From Gammaproteobacteria bacterium (GTDB lineage: Bacteria; Pseudomonadota; Gammaproteobacteria; Pseudomonadales; IMCC2047), in assembly GCA_021773395.1 (NCBI GenBank), contig JAJFKB010000011.1:124001-188000 (forward strand): DNA of 64,000 nucleotides, in the 5' to 3' direction. Each line of letters starts with the position of its first letter. Within the stretch, counting starts at the first letter, position 1. Below the pieces are notes generated by a model. That model was not told the origin of the DNA. It saw nothing but the letters and a program-made list of their open reading frames with translations, and made no database searches. A program made the translations under genes and the position numbers. This document shows, piece by piece, positions 7,755 through 19,027 of this stretch.

Positions 7755-10529
7755 ATGGAAAAAACCTACCAGCCTTCCCAGATAGAATCCAATTGGTACC
7801 AAACGTGGGAAACCAGGGGTTACTTTAAACCGTCAGGAAAAGGTACTCCCTACTGCATCATGATTCCGCCACCCAACGTCACTGGCAGCCTGCATATGGG
7901 GCATGGATTCCAGGAAGCCATCATGGATGGATTAATTCGCTATCACCGCATGAAAGGCGATAACACCCTGTGGCAGGTGGGAACGGATCATGCAGGTATA
8001 GCCACTCAAATGGTGGTTGAAAGACAGTTGGATGCAAAGGGTCTTTCAAGGCACGATCTGGGCAGAGAGAAATTTATAGAAAAGATTTGGGAGTGGAAGG
8101 AGGAGTCCGGAGGCACCATCACTGGACAACTGCGACGACTGGGTGCTTCACCAGACTGGTCACGCGAACGTTTCACAATGGATGAGGGCTTTTATACCGC
8201 AGTTCAGGAGGTGTTTGTTCAACTTTATGATCAGGGGCTCATCTACCGCGGCAACCGACTGGTGAACTGGGATCCAAAACTACATACGGCAATTTCTGAC
8301 CTGGAGGTCATTTCCGAAGAGGAGCAGGGCAGCCTTTGGCACTTTAAATATCCGCTGGCCGATGGGTCTGCGCACCTTACAGTCGCCACCACTCGTCCGG
8401 AAACCATGCTTGGTGATTCCGCCGTTGCGGTGCACCCGGACGACGAGAGATACCAGCATCTCATCGGTAAAACGATCATGCTGCCACTCGCAAATCGTGA
8501 AATCCCCATTATTGCCGATGATTATGTTGATAGGGACTTTGGTACAGGCTGCGTAAAAATAACTCCAGCGCATGATTTCAATGATTATGAGATGGGCGAA
8601 CGTCATGGACTCGAAAAAATAAATATTTTTAATGACGATGCTCAAATCAACGCGAATGCTCCAAAACCATACCAGGGGTTAGATCGCTTTGAAGCCCGTA
8701 AGCAGGTGGTTAAGGATCTGGAAAACCTGGGCTTGCTGGAAAAGATTGATGCGCATACCCTTAAGGTACCCCGCGGCGACCGCAGCGGAGTGGTTATCGA
8801 ACCCTATCTAACCAATCAATGGTATGTATCGACCAAGCCACTGGCTGATCAAGCCATCAAGGCAGTGGAAGATGGCGCCATTAAATTTGTACCACAACAA
8901 TACGAAAATATGTATTTCTCGTGGATGCGAGATATTCAGGACTGGTGTATTTCCCGCCAATTATGGTGGGGGCATCGTATTCCAGCCTGGTACGACGATC
9001 AGGGGCAGGTTTATGTGGGGCGATCGGAACAGGAGGTCAGAGAAAAATACAGCCTCCCTGCTGAACTGTCGCTAGCACAGGATGAAGATGTGCTGGACAC
9101 CTGGTTCTCTTCCGGCCTTTGGACTTTCGGCACACTCGGCTGGCCAGAGAAAACTCTTGAACTAGAAACCTTTCATCCCACTGATGTGTTGGTCACCGGT
9201 TTCGACATTATCTTTTTCTGGGTCGCACGAATGATCATGCTGACTTTGCACTTTATGGACGAAATCCCCTTTCACACCGTCTATGTGCACGGATTGGTCA
9301 GAGATAGTCACGGCCAAAAAATGTCCAAATCCAAAGGCAACGTACTGGATCCGATAGACTTGATAGACGGCATTGATCTTGAGTCTCTGGTAGAAAAACG
9401 AACTGCCGGAATGATGGTGCCTCACCTGCGCAAAAATATTGAGAAAATGACACGTGCTGACTTTCCAGACGGCATCAATGCTTATGGCACCGATGCGTTA
9501 CGATTCACCTATTATTCACTGGCCTCTACCGGTAGAGATATTAACTTTGATGTAGGGCGCATTGAAGGATTCAGGAATTTCTGCAATAAAATCTGGAATG
9601 CTGCGCGTTACGTTTTAATGAACACAGAACAGGAAGACTGTGGACAGGATAACGCTGAAGATTATCAATTATCGCTGGCGGACCGCTGGATTATTGCCAA
9701 ACTGCAACAGGCCGAACAGGCAGTGGCCGGAGGAATTGATAATTACCGCTTCGACCTGGCGTCGCAGGCACTGTACAACTTTATTTGGAACGAATACTGC
9801 GATTGGTACCTTGAGTTATCAAAACCGGTACTCTGGGATGAAAACGCCAGTTCCTCACAGAAAAAAGGAACCCGACGCACACTGATTAGAGTACTGGAAG
9901 CCACGCTTCGGCTGGCCCACCCGATGATGCCTTTTATCACCGAAGAAATTTGGCAAAAAATCAAAGGTCTCGCTGGCAAAACGGGTGAGACGATCTTGCA
10001 TCAACCCTATCCGGTGAGCGATGCAACGCTACTGGACGAGCAGGCTCTGAGCGATATTGAATGGGTAAAAGGCGTGGTGATGGCGATTCGCAATATTCGC
10101 GGCGAAATGAACATTTCACCGGCCTTACCCATACCGGTACTGCTAAAAAATGCATCCACCGAGGATCAGCGCCGTCTCGCCGAGAATCAACAGTTTCTTG
10201 TCAAGCTGGCAAAACTAGAGGGCATAACTCTCCTGGCAGACATGGAAGTACCACCATTGTCCGCTATTCAGCTAGTGGGAGACATGGAATTATTAGTGCC
10301 CATGAAAGGGTTGATTGACGTAGCTTCAGAACTTGTGCGATTACAGAAGGAATTCGATAAAATGAGTGGAGAGCTATCCAGAATAAACGGTAAGCTCAGT
10401 AATGAGAAATTCATTAGCAAGGCACCACAGACGGTAGTAGCTAAGGAACGCGAAAAGCTATCTGAGATAGAGGCCGCCATCGATAAGATTACGGCACAAA
10501 TCACTCAAATATCGGCACTAAAGGGATAA
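7755..10529 (+). CDS. valS: Valyl-tRNA synthetase
   Basis: A 924-residue class I aminoacyl-tRNA synthetase that charges tRNA-Val. It has the HIGH-type motif HMGH at residues 47-50, after PPPNVTGSL, and KMSKS at 522-526. The editing domain between them includes [15 protein letters not shown], which clears misactivated threonine. A C-terminal coiled coil (about residues 860-920, [20 protein letters not shown]) is characteristic of ValS. Length is normal for the family. A TATAAT at 7702-7707, about 50 bp upstream, is a plausible -10 element, but I see no good -35. Confidence 0.98.
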   Translation: MEKTYQPSQIESNWYQTWETRGYFKPSGKGTPYCIMIPPPNVTGSLHMGHGFQEAIMDGLIRYHRMKGDNTLWQVGTDHAGIATQMVVERQLDAKGLSRHDLGREKFIEKIWEWKEESGGTITGQLRRLGASPDWSRERFTMDEGFYTAVQEVFVQLYDQGLIYRGNRLVNWDPKLHTAISDLEVISEEEQGSLWHFKYPLADGSAHLTVATTRPETMLGDSAVAVHPDDERYQHLIGKTIMLPLANREIPIIADDYVDRDFGTGCVKITPAHDFNDYEMGERHGLEKINIFNDDAQINANAPKPYQGLDRFEARKQVVKDLENLGLLEKIDAHTLKVPRGDRSGVVIEPYLTNQWYVSTKPLADQAIKAVEDGAIKFVPQQYENMYFSWMRDIQDWCISRQLWWGHRIPAWYDDQGQVYVGRSEQEVREKYSLPAELSLAQDEDVLDTWFSSGLWTFGTLGWPEKTLELETFHPTDVLVTGFDIIFFWVARMIMLTLHFMDEIPFHTVYVHGLVRDSHGQKMSKSKGNVLDPIDLIDGIDLESLVEKRTAGMMVPHLRKNIEKMTRADFPDGINAYGTDALRFTYYSLASTGRDINFDVGRIEGFRNFCNKIWNAARYVLMNTEQEDCGQDNAEDYQLSLADRWIIAKLQQAEQAVAGGIDNYRFDLASQALYNFIWNEYCDWYLELSKPVLWDENASSSQKKGTRRTLIRVLEATLRLAHPMMPFITEEIWQKIKGLAGKTGETILHQPYPVSDATLLDEQALSDIEWVKGVVMAIRNIRGEMNISPALPIPVLLKNASTEDQRRLAENQQFLVKLAKLEGITLLADMEVPPLSAIQLVGDMELLVPMKGLIDVASELVRLQKEFDKMSGELSRINGKLSNEKFISKAPQTVVAKEREKLSEIEAAIDKITAQITQISALKG

Positions 10530-10581
10530 AATCATTTAAATTCAGGCTCGTACGATAACTACAATTCTTGAGCTATATCAG

Positions 10582-10609
10582 TTGTCACCCGCATTTCTAG
10601 TTATATAAT
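10582..10609 (+). promoter_or_regulatory. Sigma70-type promoter of the cold-shock gene
   Basis: TTGTCA at 10582-10587 and a perfect TATAAT at 10604-10609 are separated by 16 bp. Transcription from here would give an untranslated leader of about 80 nucleotides before the ATG at 10697. This is in keeping with the structured leaders of cold-shock mRNAs. Confidence 0.65.
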
Positions 10610-10696
10610 GCTCCACTGGCCAGGACTGAGACATGGATTTGGCTCGTAAGCTGGCGCTAAAAGATTAATATAATAAAAGTGTTAGAGGAAAAGAGC

Positions 10697-10909
10697 ATGT
10701 CAGAGCGTGAAAAAGGTACCGTAAAGTGGTTTAATAATGCTAAGGGGTATGGCTTTATAGAGCGAGAAGACGGTCAAGATGTCTTCGTCCATTATAGAGC
10801 CATTACAGGGGAAGGTTATCGTAAACTTCTCGATGGACAGCAAGTAGAATATACTGTTGTTGAAAGCCAGAAGGGTTTGCAGGCAGAGGACGTTTCCCCT
10901 GCAGTCTAG
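10697..10909 (+). CDS. Cold-shock domain protein (CspA family)
   Basis: A 70-residue single OB-fold protein that binds single-stranded RNA and DNA. RNP1 is KGYGFI and RNP2 is VFVHY, both intact; [15 protein letters not shown] is diagnostic. The frame extends upstream to a GTG at 10679, but AGAGGAAA lies just ahead of the ATG at 10697, so I start there. It is a single-gene unit between valS and zapG. Which Csp paralogue this is, and whether it is cold-induced, cannot be told from sequence. Confidence 0.94.
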   Translation: MSEREKGTVKWFNNAKGYGFIEREDGQDVFVHYRAITGEGYRKLLDGQQVEYTVVESQKGLQAEDVSPAV

Positions 10910-10923
10910 CGCATAGCAAACTA

Positions 10924-10940
10924 GCCGCACTAGGTGCGGC
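10924..10940 (+). terminator. Short hairpin after the cold-shock gene
   Basis: A perfect 7-bp stem, GCCGCAC/GTGCGGC, with a TAG loop begins 15 bp after the stop codon. There is no run of T after it, so it may be a transcript-stabilising hairpin or a weak terminator rather than a strong intrinsic one. Confidence 0.45.
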
Positions 10941-10976
10941 AATCTGGCTGTAAACACATACCACTTTGGAGTTGTT

Positions 10977-11489
10977 GTGGATCTTTTTAGCTCAAGCTTG
11001 TTAGTAGCGATACTAGCTTTTGCCGCGGGTATCGCCGTGGGCCTTGCCATCTATAAATTTATGCATTCTGACGAAGCTCGTGCTCGAAAACTGCAGGACG
11101 AGCTGGATCAGGTAAAGCATGACTACGAGATATATAAGCAGGGGGTGACGCAACATTTCAGCAAAACCTCTGAACTTGTGAACAATCTTACCGAAGATTA
11201 TGTGAAAGTTTACAAGCATCTGGCGGAAAGTGCTGAATCGCTGACAGACGTTAGAATGACACCCCAATTGAGCCAGCAAGAATCCAGCCCCATGGGTTCC
11301 TTCATCAACGAAGTGGAGAAAAGCGCTGCAGAGAAGTCCGATAGCGCAACAGAGACAGTTGAGCCACCCAAGGACTATGCTCCCAAAAGCGAAGGTGAGG
11401 ATGAGGGTATGCTCTCAGAGTCCTTTAGTGTTGCTTCACAGAAACCAGATGATCTGGAAAAGGAATCGGCGACAAGCGGTAAAGCGTAG
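10977..11489 (+). CDS. zapG: DUF1043 inner-membrane protein ZapG (YhcB)
   Basis: A 170-residue protein with one N-terminal membrane segment (about residues 6-26, LLVAILAFAAGIAVGLAIY). A long coiled coil follows (about 32-85) with the family motif QHFSKTSELVNNLTEDYVKVYKHLAE, and the tail is acidic and disordered. Family members are linked to envelope growth and division. The start is GTG at 10977 with TTGGAG ahead of it. The gene is upstream of degS, as in E. coli (yhcB-degQ-degS), but here the NIF3-family gene on the opposite strand separates them. Confidence 0.92.
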   Translation: MDLFSSSLLVAILAFAAGIAVGLAIYKFMHSDEARARKLQDELDQVKHDYEIYKQGVTQHFSKTSELVNNLTEDYVKVYKHLAESAESLTDVRMTPQLSQQESSPMGSFINEVEKSAAEKSDSATETVEPPKDYAPKSEGEDEGMLSESFSVASQKPDDLEKESATSGKA

Positions 11490-11506
11490 CACTGGATTTT
11501 CTACTG

Positions 11507-12268
11507 CTATACCGGATTATCAATATCAATAAAGTGAGCCTCGATCCCGAGCTGTGTGGCCAAACGCTCACCTAAAGCTTGCACCCCATAACGCTCTGTC
11601 GCATGATGCCCGGCAGCATAAAAATGTAGCCCATATTCGCGTGCCAAATGAACAGTACGTTCAGACACTTCACCTGTCAGGTAGGCATCAACTCCGAGTT
11701 CCGCCGCTCTATCAATATAGTCTTGAGCGGCGCCGGTGCACCAGGCAATACGCTTAATCAACTTTGCTGCACCGGGCACATGCAACGGCATTCGATTCAA
11801 TTTATCATTGAGCAGTTGAGCAAATTGCTCACCCTGCATGGCAACTGAAAGTGATCCTGTCAACCCTAGCCCCGGCGTTTCAGTCGGATCCATACTCCCT
11901 GTCACATTAATATTTAGCAAATTAGCCAATTGCTGGTTGTTACCAAACTCAGGCTGAGCATCCAGGGGCAAATGATAGCCAATGAGATTGATATTCTGTT
12001 CGAGCAACAGCGCCAGGCGGTTACGCAGAATTCCTTTCACACAGGGATCATCACCACGCCAAAAATACCCGTGATGCACAATTATTGCCTGCGCCTTGTA
12101 TTCAATAGCCGCCTTTATCAACTCGACATTGGCAGTGACTCCGGTGACAACTCGGCTTATCTGATCACTCCCAGCAACCTGCAACCCATTAGGGCAATAG
12201 TCCTTAAAACGGGCCGGTTGTAACCACTCATCACACAATACAAGAACTTGGGAAAGTTGAACTGTCAT
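11507..12268 (-). CDS. NIF3-family (YbgI-type) metal-binding protein
   Basis: A 253-residue protein of the Nif3/YbgI family, often annotated as GTP cyclohydrolase 1 type 2 homologue, although the physiological reaction is unsettled. Metal-ligand motifs are visible: VHHGYFWRG near residues 64-72 and AGHHATERYGVQALGE near residues 216-231. The N-terminal CPNGLQVAG is also typical. In Pseudomonas a homologue sits next to algW. Here its start is 64 bp from the degS start on the opposite strand, so the promoters overlap. Confidence 0.9.
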   Translation of the reverse strand: MTVQLSQVLVLCDEWLQPARFKDYCPNGLQVAGSDQISRVVTGVTANVELIKAAIEYKAQAIIVHHGYFWRGDDPCVKGILRNRLALLLEQNINLIGYHLPLDAQPEFGNNQQLANLLNINVTGSMDPTETPGLGLTGSLSVAMQGEQFAQLLNDKLNRMPLHVPGAAKLIKRIAWCTGAAQDYIDRAAELGVDAYLTGEVSERTVHLAREYGLHFYAAGHHATERYGVQALGERLATQLGIEAHFIDIDNPV

Positions 12269-12332
12269 CTAATATTTCTCTCTCAGCCATGCCATAATAG
12301 CGGCTTCCAATAATGCTAAAACTGAAGAATTT

Positions 12333-13508
12333 ATGAAAGCTTTGCTCCGCCTTTTTCTTATGCCCGCGATTGTCGGCGTTTTAATTGCCATTATCATATT
12401 GCGTTTTTTTCCTGATCAGCTGGCTCAGTTTACCGACTCAAACAGGCAAGCCGCAACAGAATCTCAGCAACAGGCGGCAAGAACAAAGCAAAACGGTGTC
12501 TATGGCCCGGTATCCTACGCGAATGCAGTAGCAAAAGCACAGCCAGCCGTGGTTAATATTTACACGACAAAAATCGTAAAGCGAAAATTACACCCACTAT
12601 TTGATGACCCTTTTTTCAAGCAGTTTTTCCGCAAAGGCAATATTCCGAAAAGAGAACGCATGCAGTCCAGCTTAGGCTCTGGTGTAATTATCAGAGCAGA
12701 CGGCTATGTGGTGACCAACAATCATGTAATCGCAAATTCTGACGAAATAGTAGTCGCACTGCAGGATGGCCGGGAAAGTTTCGCTGAAGTGGTTGGCACC
12801 GATCCAGAGACCGATATTGCGGTACTTAAGGTGAACCTCAACAACCTGCCTGTTATTACCCTGGCCTCATCAGAAGAGATAGCCGTTGGCGATGTTGTGC
12901 TAGCGATTGGCAATCCCTTCGGCGTAGGACAAACTGTCACCATGGGTATTGTCAGTGCCACGGGACGTGATCAATTAGGGCTTACCACGTTCGAGGATTT
13001 TATCCAAACTGATGCTGCCATCAATCCGGGCAATTCCGGTGGAGCACTGGTTAATGCTCACGGCAATCTGATTGGGATTAACACTGCGATCTTCTCAAAA
13101 TCAGGTGGTTCTCAAGGCATCGGATTTGCGATCCCCTCCCAATTGGCACAACAAACAATGCACCAGATTATCAATTATGGTGGTGTCATTAGAGGCTGGC
13201 TGGGGATAGAGGTACAGGAATTAACGCCGGCATTGGCACAATCTTTTGGTCTTGAAAAACGTATCGGCGTGTTAGTCGCTGGCATAAACCATAACGGCCC
13301 CGCGCACCTTGCAGGAATACAGCCTGGAGATATCTTGGTCCAGGTTGACCAGCAGCCGGTTCTGGATGGCCGCCAGGTGATGACCCAAATTACCCAGACC
13401 AAACCCGGAAGCAAGATCAGCATCGACGTTTTACGTGATGGGGGGGTACAAAACCTCGAAGCCATAGTAGCCAAGCGAGTACCACAATCCCAGAACAAAA
13501 AACGTTAG
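12333..13508 (+). CDS. degS: DegS/AlgW-type periplasmic serine protease
   Basis: A 391-residue S1C protease anchored by an N-terminal membrane segment (about residues 8-24). The catalytic triad is H131 (NNHVIA), D161 (DIAVLK) and S235 (GNSGGA). A single PDZ domain (about residues 285-380) is what separates DegS/AlgW from the two-PDZ DegP/MucD group. DegS-type proteases sense misfolded outer-membrane proteins and make the first cut in the anti-sigma factor RseA/MucA, switching on the sigmaE response. The substrate is inferred from the family. The position next to the his-murA-mla block matches algW in Pseudomonas. Confidence 0.93.
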   Translation: MKALLRLFLMPAIVGVLIAIIILRFFPDQLAQFTDSNRQAATESQQQAARTKQNGVYGPVSYANAVAKAQPAVVNIYTTKIVKRKLHPLFDDPFFKQFFRKGNIPKRERMQSSLGSGVIIRADGYVVTNNHVIANSDEIVVALQDGRESFAEVVGTDPETDIAVLKVNLNNLPVITLASSEEIAVGDVVLAIGNPFGVGQTVTMGIVSATGRDQLGLTTFEDFIQTDAAINPGNSGGALVNAHGNLIGINTAIFSKSGGSQGIGFAIPSQLAQQTMHQIINYGGVIRGWLGIEVQELTPALAQSFGLEKRIGVLVAGINHNGPAHLAGIQPGDILVQVDQQPVLDGRQVMTQITQTKPGSKISIDVLRDGGVQNLEAIVAKRVPQSQNKKR

Positions 13509-13811
13509 AATCTGACCGATAAGTTAACCAACATCAGAAGACGTATTTCGTGACACTACCAATGACTAGATGCCTGTCGGGCTGCTGGCCCGGATTTTAA
13601 CGCGGGGTTGTGTTGAATTGAGTGTGTTCGCGACTGCAAGCGCAGTTATTCTGCGGTGTAGGGAATATGTGCATTCAATTCAGCACAAAACATGTTAAAA
13701 ACTTGCCGACCACATGCCGGTGACAATCCATCACCGAAGCGATTATAGATCAAAGCCAATATGCATAGGTGGTGACAGAGGTGTTTTCGGCGTATTGGTC
13801 AAATATTCGGT
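13509..13811. other. Structured 303-bp intergenic region between degS and hisD
   Basis: The two flanking genes converge, so no promoter is needed here. A 15-bp outer stem, 13610-13624 with 13672-13686 (GTGTTGAATTGAGTG against CATTCAATTCAGCAC, two G-U pairs), encloses an inner hairpin CGCAG-TTATT-CTGCG at 13641-13655. A second hairpin, CGGTGA/TCACCG, lies at 13718-13736. I see no credible reading frame. In Pseudomonas hisC would be expected about here and it is absent. Confidence 0.5.
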
Positions 13812-15122
13812 CTAGCCATTTTTAATTCGGTATTCCGCCGAGCGGGCATGCGCAATCAACCCTTCACTACGCGCCAATATTGATGCAGTTTTCCCCAGCA
13901 CCGAAGCAGCCTGTTCGGAACAGTTAATAATTGAAGATCGTTTTTGGAAGTCATAAACCCCCAGCGGAGAAGAAAACCGGGCTGTACCAGAAGTTGGCAA
14001 CACGTGATTGGGCCCCGCACAATAGTCACCTAACGCTTCAGCCGTATAGCGCCCCATAAAAATTGCCCCGGCATGTCGAATGCCTGGCAACAAATCCTCT
14101 GGGTCTTGAACAGAGAGCTCAAGGTGCTCCGGCGCAATACGATTGATCAAATCACAGGCTTCCGTTAGATTAGCCACTTTGATCAGCGCACCTCTACTTT
14201 CCAATGACTGCCGCATAATGTCAGCTCGCTGGGACGAGCGCAGCATATCTTCCATACGCTGTTTAACCGCATTCAAAAAATTTTCATCGGTTGACACAAG
14301 AATCGACTGGGCATTTTCATCATGCTCAGCCTGAGAAAACAGGTCCATCACAATCCAGTCAGGATCTGTCCTGCCGTCACAGACCACCAGAATTTCCGAA
14401 GGGCCTGCAATCATATCTATACCGACCGCCCCAAAGACTATTTTTTTAGCTGTTGCGACATAGATGTTCCCCGGCCCAACAATTTTATCAACCTTGGGTA
14501 CAGTTTCAGTACCGTAAGCGAGAGCCGCTATTGCCTGGGCGCCACCAATATTAAAAACCCTGTCAACACCCGCTATGGACGCTGCTGCCAACACCACTTC
14601 ACTGATTTCACCTCTCGCCGCAGGTACTACCATAATCACTTCATCGACGCCGGCCACTTTGGCGGGAATACTATTCATCAATACCGTCGATGGGTAGGCC
14701 GCTTTACCCCCGGGCACATAGACGCCCACCCGCTCCATCGCTGTTATTTTTTGTCCCAACAGGGTCCCGTCGGGCTCCTGATATTGCCAGGAACTTTGTA
14801 ATTGATGCCGGTGGTAGTCCCGAATTCGCTGCGCTGCGAGCTCTAACGCATTTTTCTGTTCGGGATCAATACTGGCTAGCGCGCTGTTAATTCGATCCGC
14901 GCTCACTTCCAAGTCCTTAACCATAGCTGCATCGAGGCTATCAAAACGATGCGTGTATTCAAGTAATGCCTGGTCACCTCTGTCTTTCACATCAGCAACT
15001 ATCTGTACAACTTTTTCTTGAATCTCTTGATTGGAAATTTCATCCCAGGACAACAGCTGATCTAACCGTTCTTTAAAATCAACCTGTTTTGAATCAAGCA
15101 CTTTAATATCTAATTGACTCAT
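13812..15122 (-). CDS. hisD: Histidinol dehydrogenase
   Basis: A 436-residue zinc enzyme catalysing the last two NAD-dependent oxidations of histidine synthesis, from histidinol to histidine. Signature stretches include [41 protein letters not shown] and SAEYRIKNG. The frame is open to 15221, but that extension would run through the end of hisG. I start at the ATG at 15122, two bases after the hisG stop, with GGCAGG ahead of it; the resulting length fits the family. It is translationally coupled to hisG. hisC does not follow it. Confidence 0.96.
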   Translation of the reverse strand: MSQLDIKVLDSKQVDFKERLDQLLSWDEISNQEIQEKVVQIVADVKDRGDQALLEYTHRFDSLDAAMVKDLEVSADRINSALASIDPEQKNALELAAQRIRDYHRHQLQSSWQYQEPDGTLLGQKITAMERVGVYVPGGKAAYPSTVLMNSIPAKVAGVDEVIMVVPAARGEISEVVLAAASIAGVDRVFNIGGAQAIAALAYGTETVPKVDKIVGPGNIYVATAKKIVFGAVGIDMIAGPSEILVVCDGRTDPDWIVMDLFSQAEHDENAQSILVSTDENFLNAVKQRMEDMLRSSQRADIMRQSLESRGALIKVANLTEACDLINRIAPEHLELSVQDPEDLLPGIRHAGAIFMGRYTAEALGDYCAGPNHVLPTSGTARFSSPLGVYDFQKRSSIINCSEQAASVLGKTASILARSEGLIAHARSAEYRIKNG

Positions 15123-15124
15123 TT

Positions 15125-15775
15125 TCAGCCTGCCACTTGGGTAGATCGAGTAACCGCAGCTTCCAACCCGTTGATAATGGGTTTTATCAGTGCATGCTTC
15201 ATTTTCATAGATGCCTTGCACACTACCAGACGAGCGCTGACCTCAGTAATCAGCTCCAACGGTTCCAAACCATTTGCTTTTAAAGTTCGTCCGGTATCCA
15301 CGATATCGACAATCCGGTCTGCCAAATCCAAAATCGGCGCCAGCTCCATTGCCCCATAAAGTTTAATAATATCTACCTGTCTACCCTGATCAGCATAATA
15401 ACGCTTGGCGATATCCACAAATTTGGTCGCCACTCTTAAGCGCCCCTGTGGTTCCGGGATACCTACTCGACCTGCAGTCATCAGCCGGCACTGGGATATT
15501 TTCAGATCCAGCGGTTCGTAAAGTCCATGTCCACCGTATTCCAGCAGCACATCTTTACCTGAAACACCTAAGTCTGCAGCCCCGTGGGCCACATAGGTTG
15601 GCACATCAGTTGCCCTGATAACTACCAGTTTCACGTCGTCACGATTTGTATCAAATATCAATTTACGACTGGATTTAATATCCTCGGCAGGCTCAATACC
15701 AGCAGCCCGAAGCAGCGGTATGGTTTCTTCAAGAATGCGCCCTTTGGATAGCGCAATGGTCAGCTGTTGACTCAT
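15125..15775 (-). CDS. hisG: ATP phosphoribosyltransferase, short form
   Basis: A 216-residue catalytic subunit of the first committed enzyme of histidine synthesis, which joins ATP and PRPP. The start [14 protein letters not shown] and the PRPP-loop region [15 protein letters not shown] are clear. The length shows the short form, which lacks the C-terminal allosteric domain of the E. coli enzyme. Short-form HisG needs the regulatory subunit HisZ for activity and histidine feedback; no hisZ lies in this window, so it must be elsewhere. It is upstream of hisD and downstream of murA, all leftward. Confidence 0.95.
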   Translation of the reverse strand: MSQQLTIALSKGRILEETIPLLRAAGIEPAEDIKSSRKLIFDTNRDDVKLVVIRATDVPTYVAHGAADLGVSGKDVLLEYGGHGLYEPLDLKISQCRLMTAGRVGIPEPQGRLRVATKFVDIAKRYYADQGRQVDIIKLYGAMELAPILDLADRIVDIVDTGRTLKANGLEPLELITEVSARLVVCKASMKMKHALIKPIINGLEAAVTRSTQVAG

Positions 15776-15839
15776 AATTCGTGAGTTTCACTCTATTCTT
15801 TGACGACGCGCTCAACTTTTGCTGGCGCTATTCTCTACT

Positions 15840-17105
<1,266 letters not shown>

Positions 17106-17177
17106 TCATCTCTTATCAAGAAGGCCAAAATACTTTGGCAAAATGCAATATCAGAACCGGGGAGACTACCTGCTTCC

Positions 17178-17414
17178 TTATCTGGATTCCCATTCGGAAG
17201 GGGTATAGGTTTTTATGATCAGAGCATGGACGCTGCCATCCGCTATTTGAGCAGTCAATGCTCCGTAGACCAGCTGCTGTTTCTTAACCGCGTTCAGACC
17301 TTCAAACGCAACGCCTACTGCAGTCACTTCAAAATGACTACCATCTCCCTGCACATAAAATTCACAATCCGGCAACTGGGACTCCAGCTGCGCTTTAACA
17401 TCTTCAATCAGCAT
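17178..17414 (-). CDS. ibaG: BolA-family protein IbaG
   Basis: A 78-residue BolA-fold protein with the motif GDGSHFEVTAVG and the conserved VKKQQLVYGAL, plus the ending IKTYTPSEW. BolA/IbaG proteins pair with monothiol glutaredoxins and take part in iron-sulfur cluster handling and acid response. The frame is open to a GTG at 17432; I choose the ATG at 17414 because MLIEDVKAQL fits the family start better. Its place between mlaB and murA is conserved. Confidence 0.92.
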   Translation of the reverse strand: MLIEDVKAQLESQLPDCEFYVQGDGSHFEVTAVGVAFEGLNAVKKQQLVYGALTAQIADGSVHALIIKTYTPSEWESR

Positions 17415-17549
17415 AACGACACCCGATTTCACAAAAGGCGATACGTTACCAAATAAAGCCTAGTTTGGCGAATTTAAACATGGAAATCTCTTATATGAAA
17501 GCACCTGAAGCAGCTGAGAAACAGGAGCCTTAAAGCTCAAAAGGAACTG

Positions 17550-17849
17550 CTAACTTTTAAAAGGCAGAACAGAATCCAGCTCACTTACCTGAGCTACACC
17601 CAACAAGTTTTCAGGCACATGTAAAAAATCCAGACGAACATTCCTTCTTTCGGCGAAACGCAGCCAACTCAACAGCAAAGAAAGTGCAGCGCTGCCCGCT
17701 TGCCCTACCTTCGACAGATCAATTTCACATTTACCGGAGATCGTCGACAGCAATGATTCCCCCTGCTGTTTCAGTTGCACTACATTTTCGAAATCCAGGT
17801 CTCCTGAGACCTGCAGCTTTGTGGAAGAAAGCGCTTCTATCTGAGCCAT
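17550..17849 (-). CDS. mlaB: Mla pathway STAS-domain protein MlaB
   Basis: A 99-residue STAS protein that binds the MlaF ATPase and is needed for assembly and activity of MlaFEDB in the cytoplasm. The beta-alpha core and the segment CEIDLSKVGQAGSAALSLLLSWLRFAERR, with its conserved Ser-Ala and downstream helix, match the family. A TTG at 17861 is in frame, but an AGGG sits almost against it, so I use the ATG at 17849. It is the fifth gene of the leftward mlaFEDCB operon. Confidence 0.85.
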   Translation of the reverse strand: MAQIEALSSTKLQVSGDLDFENVVQLKQQGESLLSTISGKCEIDLSKVGQAGSAALSLLLSWLRFAERRNVRLDFLHVPENLLGVAQVSELDSVLPFKS

Positions 17850-17867
17850 AATATTCAGCAACCCTGG

Positions 17868-18500
17868 CTATTGATCAACATTTACCTGAGCATTCCAATC
17901 CGTGATCACCAGATCAATATCGTTTTTATTCAATTTCATTAGACGTGCGAACTGGTTACGGTAGGTCAACCCAATATTGATTCCGTTAACAATCACATTT
18001 TCCATCTTCCATTGCTCGGATTTATCCAGATACATAGAGTAACTGATCGGATACTTGGCGCCCTGATTATCGATTACCTCGATATCCACTTTTTGCTTTT
18101 TCACATTTTCCGAACTCTTGGCCGAAGGCTCTAGCACAACGACTTTCTGATCCTCAAATTCAAGCAACCCTTTGGCATAAATTTTAAGCAGACTCTGCCT
18201 GAACACCTGCTCGAATTTCTCTCTCTGGTCAATGGTCGCTTTTTTATAGTACTTCGCCATTACCCGCCGCGAAATACGCTTAAAATCAATAACTGGTTCC
18301 AGTAGATCTATTATCTCCGCAAAAAACAGCTGATCATCCTGTTGATACTGATCTCGCTTCTCCACGATGCGTTGTAATAATTGATCCGTCGTAGACTGCA
18401 CCAAATCAAAGGCGGGCTGATTGGACACCGCCGCAACAGCTATACCCGACAAAGCCCAACAAAGGGTTACAAAGCCGAATAGCCTTAACATTAAACGCAT
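17868..18500 (-). CDS. mlaC: Mla periplasmic phospholipid-binding protein MlaC
   Basis: A 210-residue exported protein with a signal peptide (cleavage likely after GIAVAA, about residue 24), followed by the MlaC domain (Pfam Tol_Tol_Ttg2). It ferries phospholipids between the outer-membrane MlaA lipoprotein and the inner-membrane MlaFEDB complex. Family motifs include YYKKATIDQREKFEQVF and the VIVNGINIGLTYRNQF ending. The start at 18500 is chosen because AGGAG lies five bases ahead; the frame itself is open to 18521. Confidence 0.94.
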   Translation of the reverse strand: MRLMLRLFGFVTLCWALSGIAVAAVSNQPAFDLVQSTTDQLLQRIVEKRDQYQQDDQLFFAEIIDLLEPVIDFKRISRRVMAKYYKKATIDQREKFEQVFRQSLLKIYAKGLLEFEDQKVVVLEPSAKSSENVKKQKVDIEVIDNQGAKYPISYSMYLDKSEQWKMENVIVNGINIGLTYRNQFARLMKLNKNDIDLVITDWNAQVNVDQ

Positions 18501-18566
18501 ATTATCTCCTTCATCACTCACTTCTCAGTTGATTTCGCAACGTATCTATTTAGTCCCGCGCCAGCC

Positions 18567-19025
18567 CTACTCGTTCACCTTATTGAACAGAAATTGTCCA
18601 ATCAGGTCTTCCAGCACCAATGCCGATTGCGTATCATCTATCCTTCCGCCATCCTGCAAAAACTCTTCGTCGGCCCCGGACACCAGACCAATATATTTCT
18701 CTCCCAACAACCCTGCCGTCAAGATCGCAGCAGCGGTATCCGTGGTGAAAGTGTTATAATCTTTATTGATGGACATCTCCACAATACCGGAGAAGCTATC
18801 CTTGTCCAGACTGATATTCACTACACGCCCGATAGTAACACCTGCTACCGTCACCTTAGATCGAGCCGTCAGGCCTCCTATATTCTCGAAGGAGGCATAA
18901 ATAGTGTAACTTCCTTTTTCCTGCGCAAGATTAAGGCCACTCACATTCAATGCCAGCACCGCCAAAGATATAAATCCAGCCAACATGAATAAGCCAACAC
19001 TGAGCTCTAACGTTTTCTTCCGCAT
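18567..19025 (-). CDS. mlaD: Mla MCE-domain protein MlaD
   Basis: A 152-residue protein with one N-terminal membrane helix (about residues 7-27) and a single MCE domain (about 38-118) that includes YASFENIGGLTARSKVTVAGV and LLGEKYIGLVSG. MlaD forms a periplasmic hexameric ring on the MlaFE transporter through which lipid passes. It begins two bases after the mlaE stop, so translation is probably coupled. Confidence 0.95.
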   Translation of the reverse strand: MRKKTLELSVGLFMLAGFISLAVLALNVSGLNLAQEKGSYTIYASFENIGGLTARSKVTVAGVTIGRVVNISLDKDSFSGIVEMSINKDYNTFTTDTAAAILTAGLLGEKYIGLVSGADEEFLQDGGRIDDTQSALVLEDLIGQFLFNKVNE

Positions 19026-19027
19026 GC

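Noticed and set aside
10924-10940. Strong intrinsic terminator after the cold-shock gene
   Set aside because: The stem is perfect but lacks a T-run, so I list it only as a low-confidence hairpin.
14322-14801. 159-codon rightward open frame opposite hisD
   Set aside because: It is antisense to conserved hisD coding sequence, has no Shine-Dalgarno and no domain pattern.
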